Below are positions 57,601 to 64,000 of a DNA stretch of 64,000 bases, piece by piece. Origin of the DNA: Mactra quadrangularis (taxonomy: Eukaryota > Mollusca > Bivalvia > Venerida > Mactridae); the NCBI GenBank assembly GCA_025267735.1, contig CM046294.1:22874162-22938161 (forward strand), written 5' to 3'. Under the pieces are notes generated by a model. It was not told the DNA's origin, searched no databases, and worked only from the letters and a program-made list of their open reading frames with translations. Positions within the stretch are counted from its first letter, which is position 1. The number at the start of each line of letters is the position of its first letter. Made by a program: the position numbers and the translations under genes.

Positions 57601-57991
57601 GTTAAAATTATATAATGTGTACAGTGTGTCAAGATATCATGCTTTTAATGCACTTAACACAAGAATCAGTCTATGGAGAATGTTGAGATAATTAGTGATT
57701 TAAAGAAAATTAAACCTATTTCGACTCATTGAGTCTTATCAGGTGGTGGCTCATAACTTTATACAAAGAATGAACAGATATACCCACTATAGGTTTTATT
57801 TACACGTTTTTTTTTAAACTATGCACAGGTTAAAATTATTTACAAGTAAAAAATCATATTCATCGTGATAATACTGATAAACTTTATCTAATGATAATAT
57901 TTACCAGTATTTTTATTCATGACCACCCTTTTGGCAATGTAGTCTTAGAATGTTTAGTTCGGTTTTTTGTCCAGGTTTTTTGGCAACTGCC

Positions 57992-58061
57992 CGTTCTCGT
58001 TCCCAGAGTCTAGTAGGATTCTAGTATTGAGAATTTCTACTAGACTCTGGGAACGAGAATC
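57992..58061. mobile_element. 70-bp hairpin insertion with 9-bp flanking duplication
   Basis: Direct GCAACTGCC at 57,983-57,991 and 58,062-58,070 flank a 70-bp segment. Inside, CTCGTTCCCAGAGTCTAGTA is mirrored exactly by TACTAGACTCTGGGAACGAG. One arm of the same motif is found at 39,664. Confidence 0.75.
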
Positions 58062-58515
58062 GCAACTGCCGAAATCTTTGGTAAAACTAATTTGCCATCA
58101 GCTGATTGAAAAAAGTCTACTCTTTTGTTTTGAGTTTTGTGTTATGATTTTTTTAAATGAATGTCTTTTTCATGATCAGATTTGTCTTGCCATTTTAACA
58201 AAGTTAATTTTAGAAAAAGGGCAGACGGTGTTAGTTCAAAATCACCATAACTTCCACGACTCAAGCTCGCTACCAGTTTTAGGACTCAATCATGGCTTGC
58301 TAAAGTCGTTAGTGTGAAAACCTAGCTTTCACACATTAATGCTCAAATGCTTTTTTTTTGTAGTCACGTGATCAATATGGTCGGACGTAAAATTTTACAG
58401 CGGGTTAAAAATTTCTAAAAATGGATAAAACGATGAACTATATATGTGTGAATGATTTGATTGCTTAAAAATTGGATAATTAAAGTTTATGTGATCTAGT
58501 GTATATAAATTTCTA

Positions 58516-59513
58516 ATGGGAAAAAGGAGAAATAAACGTAAGAAAAGTGACGATATTGAGGACAATGGATATAGAAAGGCGGGTAGGGTAGGAAAATCAC
58601 CTAATTCAATAAGTGTAAGCCAAGTTCTTAGTAATACTTACTCTGTACTATATGAAGATAGTGAGAATTTAAATTTAACTGATATTATTGATGATTCTGA
58701 TCAAAACAATAGTGTTATTTCTGATAATACCCCACCGACTTGTACTGCTGTAGAGACGGATTTAAATTCACCCATTGACAATATGGCCTCCAAAGAACCG
58801 TCAAATAGTGATATAATGAATGTTTTAAATAATATTAGTGGTAAATTATCTCAGATGGATTCACGGTTAAAAGAGTTGGAACAATTAGAACAAAAGGTTG
58901 ATAATCTTGATATTGAAATGAAAAAAATTTGGACCTATGTGAATGATAAAATGGTGGATATTGGCCATAGGGTGGATAAAGTTGAAGACCATATAAACAG
59001 CTCAGATTTTAACCTGGGTATAGTAAATGAAAAACTCGTACAGTTAGAAAAACATAATGATTCATTGAAAGAAGATTTGTCTTATTTACAATCGCAGTCT
59101 ATGCGTAACAATTTATTATTTGGTAACATACCTGAGGCCCGTCATGATGTACAGGAAAATACTGAGGAGGTTTTGAGAACTTTTTTGATCGATAAAATGA
59201 AATTAGCTCAGGAGCTGGTGAAAGAGATTCAGTTTGAGAGGGTCCATAGAATGGGTCCACTTTCCAACGATGGTAGAGGTCGCAAGATCATCGCTAAATT
59301 CACCTTATTTAAGGAACGTGAGCATGTTAGGAAGCAATGGAAAGCGCTCTCAGGAACACAATTCTATGTATCTGAACAGTTCCCAAAGTCTGTCATTGAT
59401 AAACGTAGAAAACTGTGCCGAAACTTAAAGAAGCGAAGGCCCAAAACAAACGTGCATGGTTGGCGTATGACACGCTGTACATTGACGGAAAGAGGGTGCC
59501 GTGTAGTGACTAG
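58516..59513 (+). pseudogene. LINE ORF1, coiled-coil RNA-binding protein (L1 ORF1-like)
   Basis: Acidic, basic-tipped N-terminus (MGKRRNKRKKSDD), a heptad-rich coiled coil at about residues 95-195 (LSQMDSRLKELEQLEQKVDN), then SMRNNLLFGNIPEARHD and FERVHRMGPLS, the RRM/C-terminal signature of L1-type ORF1 proteins that coat the LINE RNA. Near 59,415 one base is lost or gained: the annotated long frame ends in unrelated residues, while the next frame reads KLKEAKAQNKRAWLAYDTLY and ends VPCSD-stop at 59,513. Confidence 0.8.
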
Positions 59514-59537
59514 GGGTGCGTAGAAGGTGAACTTAAT

Positions 59538-60250
59538 GTGATTTCATGGAACGTTAACGGATTAACTGACGAAAAGAAGGATTCTCCGGAATTTGTTGAA
59601 CTTTTAACATCAAATGACATCATATTTTTAATGGAAAGACGGACCAATAAACATAGTAAGATTGATATATCTGGTTATAAAAGTTATAATTTTTACCGGA
59701 AGTATCAATATAGACGTGCTTTACACAATAGTGGTGGTATTGTAATGTATATTAAAGAGTCGATTGCGGATGGTGTTAAGATTGTACGATCTCATCATGA
59801 CGCTATAATTTGGTTGAAATTAGATAAACAGTTTTTTCACTTCCACAATGATGTATATTTGTGTGGTGTATATATTTGGTGTGAGAACTCACCTATTTAT
59901 AATATTGTAAATGTTGATTTATTTGATGTTCTTCAAAATGATATTTGTGATTTTGAGAGCCAAGGCTCACTATTTTTGATTGGTGACTGGAATAGTCATA
60001 TTGGTAATAAAAATGACTATATATGTAATGATTCTACCAATGTTCATTTAGACGATGGTGATTATTGTCCAGATTTGACCCTCGACAGGGCCTCTATTGA
60101 TACAGTATGTAATACGGTAGAAAATTAATTGAATTATGCAAGGCATCGTGTATACGTATCGCCAACGGTAGAATAGGTGATTCTAACTCTTACACATATA
60201 TATCTAATAATGGGGCATCAACCATTGATTACTTATTAACACATGAGAAC
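59538..60250 (+). pseudogene. LINE ORF2 part 1, APE endonuclease domain
   Basis: SWNVNGL (metal-binding N), GIVMYIK, VYLCGVYIW and GDWNSHIGN (catalytic D-x-N) are apurinic-endonuclease-like motifs that nick the target. The expected glutamate motif appears as FLMERRTN, an altered context. At 60,128 the frame stops; one frame over the sense continues as KLIELCKASCIRIANGRIGD and ASTIDYLL, the end of the domain. It starts with GTG in frame; a true start could lie upstream. Frameshifted. Confidence 0.8.
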
Positions 60251-60282
60251 TATGAGATGTTATACGGAACGTTGCGGATCCT

Positions 60283-61301
60283 TTGTTTAACAAAGAAATA
60301 AAGTTTTCAAATTCACCATGTTTCACCGATACATCAAAAATTAAGCACAAAGAATGGTTTGATTTTGAATGCGTTAATTCGCGACTTGAGTATTTACGGT
60401 CATTACGTGTACTTAATCAATGTAACTCTTCTGAAAATAGACGTATTTTCTGCGACGCAAAATTATCTTATAAACAATTAATTCGTAAAAAGAAACGTCG
60501 ATTTTATAATGTTAAAATGCGAGAAATCGAAAATTTGAGAAACTCAAACCCGAAACAATTTTGGAAGTTCTTTAAAAATAAAAGATTAAACAATAACAAT
60601 AACATTTCTTTGAATAGTTTTCGTGATTTCTTTGCTAATGTAAGTGAAGGTATAACGCCATGCAATAATGCAGAAGCTGAGTCTTTCTGTCATGAGCATG
60701 ATTTTAATGATACTGTTAATCCTAGATTTGAGGAACTAGACGAGCCGATGTCATTGTTAGAAATTAAAAAAGCTGTGAATACTCTTAAAACCAAAAAAGC
60801 GTTCGGCGCTGACTGCTTATTAAACAAATATTTTATTAATAGTTTCGATATTATTGGGTCTCATATATGTGATATTTTTAATGCAATTTTACAATCTGGA
60901 GTTTTTCCGATAAATGGACTGAGGGTATTATTATTCCGATCCCTAAGAAATCGAATTCTAATGACGTAAATTGTTTTAGAGGGATCACTTTGGTCAGTTG
61001 TTTTTCTAAGTTATTTACTACTGTTATACATAAACGAATTGAGTCATTTTGTGAAAAATATCATGTTTTATCTGATGCTCAATTTGGATTTCGTAAAAAC
61101 TGTTCTACTGTAGATGCAATTTTTATTCTTATGTCTATTGTTCAGTCATATCTTAATCGTAATAGACGACTTTACGTAGCTTTTGTTGACTTATCTAAAT
61201 GTTTTGATACGATATATCGGAATGCTCTATGGTTAAAATTGTATAAACAGGGCATCCAAGGTAAATTATTGCGCGTTATGAAAGGTGTATGTAAAAGTTA
61301 A
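60283..61301 (+). pseudogene. LINE ORF2 part 2, N-terminal reverse transcriptase
   Basis: KHKEWFDFECVNSRLEYLRS and NPKQFWKFFKNKR (linker), LEIKKAVNTLKTKKAFGADC (RT start). A frameshift near 60,915 lies before WTEGIIIPIPKK, then CFRGITLVSCFSKLFTTVIH, SDAQFGFRKNCSTVDAIF and LYVAFVDLSKCFDTI (catalytic motif A, F-x-D). The frame ends soon after; the GLKQG and xxDD motifs that should follow are missing. Confidence 0.85.
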
Positions 61302-61337
61302 ATCCTGTGTTAAATCATGTTTAAATATTTAAACATG

Positions 61338-62467
61338 TTAAATACTTATTGCAACAATTGGGGTCTTAAGGTGAACACATCAAAAACAAAAGTTATGGTT
61401 TTTAGGAAAAGGGGTAAATTATTAAAGATGAATCTTGGACTTATGGTGGGGAAAGTCTAGATGTAGTAGACAGTTTTAATTATTTAGGTTCCGTGTTTAA
61501 TTATACTAGTAATTTTAATCTACACAAAGAACATTTATGTGGTAAAGCCTTAAAAGCATTACATACTTTTACTCATTATTGTAATAAATTTGATCTAAAG
61601 CCATATATTTTATGTCAATTGTTTGATTCTTTTGTAGGATCCATTTTAAGCTACTCTTCTGAGATTTGGGGTCATTTAAAGTCACTTGAAATAGAACGCA
61701 TACATTTAAAATTTTGTAAATCTATATTAAAAGTCCCTAGAAGTACACCGAATATAGCTGTCTACGGTGAGCTAGGGCAATATCCCCTATATATTAAACG
61801 TTATGTTGGAATAATAAAATACTGGTTGAAAGTGAAACATTCTGATAATATTATTATGAAAACTATGTACGATGAAAGTTTAAAAGATTGTAATAGTGGC
61901 ATGTCCAACTGGGTATCTGATGTTAAAAAATTATTGAATAAATATGGTTTTTGTAATGTTTTTAATAATGATAATTGTGTTGATATAAAAACTTTTCCAT
62001 ATACATTTCAATCTAGAATAATAGATACATTTAAGCAGGAATGGTTTAATAAGTTAGAACAATGTAATATGTTGAAGAATTATTTTTATTGTAAAACATT
62101 GTTTCATTATGAAGAATACTTAAACGTTTTACCCAGAAAGTATAGATTTTATTTTTGTAGATTAAGACTTGCTGGGCATCAATTCTATATTAATTCTGGT
62201 AGATATTTTAATAGTAATACTCTACATAATTTAAGAATATGCAGATTTTGTACAAAAAACGAAATTGAAGACGAGTTCCATGTTATATGTATATGTCCTT
62301 TTTATCTTAACATGCGTAAAAAATACTTAAAACCATATTTTTACAAAAAGCCATCAATGTTTAAATTTATCGAATTATTGAATTGTCAGTATGCTCTGAC
62401 ATTAATCAAAGTTTCAATTTTTGTTAAAGAAGCTTTAAAAATGAAAACTCAGTTAAATAGTTTGTAA
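61338..62467 (+). pseudogene. LINE ORF2 part 3, thumb and zinc-knuckle C-terminus
   Basis: Sense resumes as YCNNWGLKVNTSKTKVMVF, directly past the lost catalytic box. After a shift, DVVDSFNYLGSVF begins the long frame from 61,493. The C-terminus has CRFCTKNEIEDEFHVICICP, a CxxC-H-C knuckle common at LINE ORF2 ends, and stops at 62,467. About 250-300 bp of RT palm is deleted between parts 2 and 3. Confidence 0.85.
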
Positions 62468-62672
62468 TTTAATCGTTTTAATTTCAAAAATATATTTTTG
62501 ATACATGAGATACTATTAGTTAAATATATATATACTTGAAAAATGTTCATCTTCTTGTAAAATTCACATGTATGCGTTACTATATTGATTATGTGTAATT
62601 ATGCTTTAATTATTGTATTTATCTATGAATATATTCTTTGTACTTTTCTAAATAAAATTCTGTTCTGTTCTT

Positions 62673-62990
62673 CTCAAAGCCGTCACAGATACCACGCGTA
62701 ATTTTCACGGCTTTGATAATTGGTTAAGTTAATTAAATCATGGCTTTAAATGGTTGAATTAATGAGATTAATTAACAATCTCACCTTTGGAATGCACAAT
62801 TCAAACACGCGTTGTCTTTAAATCTTACTCGGATTAAACAGGGTTATATCATTAACGGGCATACATCAAGTATGATATAAAAGGTAAGTCATGCTTGTGT
62901 TTTCTATCTCTACTCGGTTTCAAGTGTAATTTTTAAAATATAATTTGTTGAATTTAAAACCAAGATTAATGGTGTATTTTTACCAACAGA
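62673..62990. other. Gene-free stretch after the LINE
   Basis: No exon or repeat ends. GCCGTCACAGATACC and CACGGCTTTGAT near 62,681-62,716 form a weak inverted pair. Confidence 0.35.
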
Positions 62991-63662
62991 GGTTAGGCTA
63001 AGGATTTTTCTTGACAGTAATAACTTCTTTAGCATTTCTTATTTGTTTAACGACTTAGAAAAAATCTTCTTGGCGGTTTTACGCAATTCTCTTGTCGGTA
63101 TAAGTTACAGACATTTAACTATTTATAAATAAATACCTGTATAATCGAACCACATTTTATGCAATGTATATAATGATTAAAATAAGGTTTTAAACTTAAA
63201 CTAAACATTATAATGCATTAACTGGACTAACATTGCTTATTTTCTCGGTCAACGTTTAGGTTACAATTTCTTGACGTTTTTTACACGAATCTCTTGTCGG
63301 TAACATGGCTTCAGATTTTCCTTGTCGGTATGAGTTTTACTACTTTAAATATGATTTAGAAGTATGTATGAAGCATTTATAAATTATTTATATTGAATAT
63401 ACATTTTAAAATTCATTTAGTTGATTAAAATTGGTATTTTTTTTTCTTGACGGTTTCATATGAATCTCTTGTCGGTATAACTTTTTTAAGTCACAGACAT
63501 AAACAGTTCATAATTAAATACCTGTTAAGTGTTACATCAATTAAGGAAATGTTTATAATAATTAAAATAAGGTTTTAAACATAAATCTAACAGTAAAATG
63601 CATTAACTGGACTAACATTGCTTATTACTCGGTCAACGTTTGGGTTACGATTTCTCTTACGG
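62991..63662 (+). repeat. CTTGTCGGTA-type repeats with ~385-bp tandem duplication
   Basis: TCTCTTGTCGGTATAA occurs at about 63,090 and 63,465, with TTCTTGACGGTTT-like partners. ATGCATTAACTGGACTAACA recurs at 63,211 and 63,598, and AATTAAAATAAGGTTTTAAA (or close) near 63,175 and 63,558. So a unit of about 385 bp is present twice. Opposite in orientation to 57,174-57,600. Confidence 0.7.
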
Positions 63663-64000
63663 CTTGATTCAGTTTTTACACGGAGTATTTGAACCAAACA
63701 ATCAAAACTCACAGGATCAATAGAAATTTAAAGTGATGACTGAAATAGACCTAATTCTGAACTCAAATTGTTGGGTTTTTCCACGGTGCACAGGTAAATA
63801 AGTTTATAACACATTATTGCTGAAAAGCACAGAATATGGATTAAATTCAATTGTTCTATGTACACATGTTTTCATTGTGACTGTGAAAGTTTGTTTGTAC
63901 TGCATGGGAAAACCCAAATATTTGATTTCCAGATATAGTCTATTGAGAGAGACTTCATACAATAAAAGTCCACCTACCATGATATATCTGAGTTACAGTA
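63663..64000. other. Repeat-derived tail of the window
   Basis: AACAATCAAAACTCACAGGA with TGATTCAGTTTTTACACGGA parallels 54,466-54,530. No gene. Confidence 0.45.

Larger units (their letters stand above)
58360..62672 (+). mobile_element. APE-type non-LTR retrotransposon (LINE), defective
   Basis: Order: putative 5' leader with CACGTGATC near 58,363, ORF1 coiled-coil protein, endonuclease, reverse transcriptase and zinc-knuckle C-terminus, AT-rich 3' leader, and an end in TTCTGTTCTGTTCT after AATAAA. ORF1 resembles the L1/Tx1 RNA-binding type. Frameshifts and a deletion of the catalytic RT core show it cannot move by itself. The 5' end is inferred; no target duplication was found. Confidence 0.85.

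Noticed and set aside
57967..58317. 116-codon plus-strand frame
   Set aside because: Runs through the 70-bp hairpin insertion and lacks any domain; starts with a non-ATG codon.

Overview
This window is animal nuclear DNA, AT-rich and dense in repeats, most likely from a mollusc and probably a bivalve. The grounds are introns with GT-AG borders, tRNA-derived SINEs, a ~4 kb LINE, many short TA-, TTA- or 8-bp-flanked DNA transposons, and a decayed SLC22-type transporter. No intact host protein-coding gene is visible. Most long open frames lie in tandem repeats or in broken transposon genes. The species call is inference; nothing in the sequence names the organism.

Layout. 0-14.5 kb: gene-free DNA with dispersed palindromic repeats, MITEs (8.59, 10.22, 11.75 kb), a duplicated TA microsatellite (9.43 kb) and several tRNA-headed SINEs (10.9, 11.3, 13.1, 13.5 kb). 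14.59-21.62 kb: a large array of a 180-bp satellite that runs in one direction to 18.64 kb, is interrupted by a 1.16-kb hAT-like insert with a BED-finger relic, and then runs in the opposite direction as two sequence variants. 22-25.2 kb: a MITE, a CpG-rich stretch and a frameshifted gene of an uncharacterised family. 25.3-26.6 kb: a 1,318-bp non-autonomous pogo/Tigger-like transposon, with a second copy at 50.73 kb in which I found no difference. 27.9-37.7 kb (minus strand): four exons of an SLC22-like organic-ion transporter, broken by stops and frameshifts, whose introns carry a complete 2.94-kb PIF/Harbinger transposon (32,857-35,797), a LINE fragment and MITEs.

39.7-45.1 kb is the most unusual object: a 5.4-kb foldback structure. 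It has long inverted terminal arms, each containing a 69-bp minisatellite, around about 56 copies of a 77-bp satellite whose unit is itself a hairpin. 45.7-57 kb: more MITEs, a Harbinger derivative with a Myb-like relic (48.97-49.93 kb), a Tc1-like element split by nested insertions (50.33-53.0 kb), hAT and SINE copies and an old segmental duplication. 58.4-62.67 kb: an APE-type LINE (coiled-coil ORF1, endonuclease, reverse transcriptase) with frameshifts and loss of the catalytic RT core. Repeats of a CTTGTCGGTA motif lie in opposite orientation on its two sides.

The genes do not form a pathway. The window records successive insertions: SINE and hAT copies inside the Harbinger transposase gene, Harbinger inside an SLC22 intron, and a pogo-like copy inside a Tc1-like copy. 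Boundaries are given as firm only where target-site duplications can be read.
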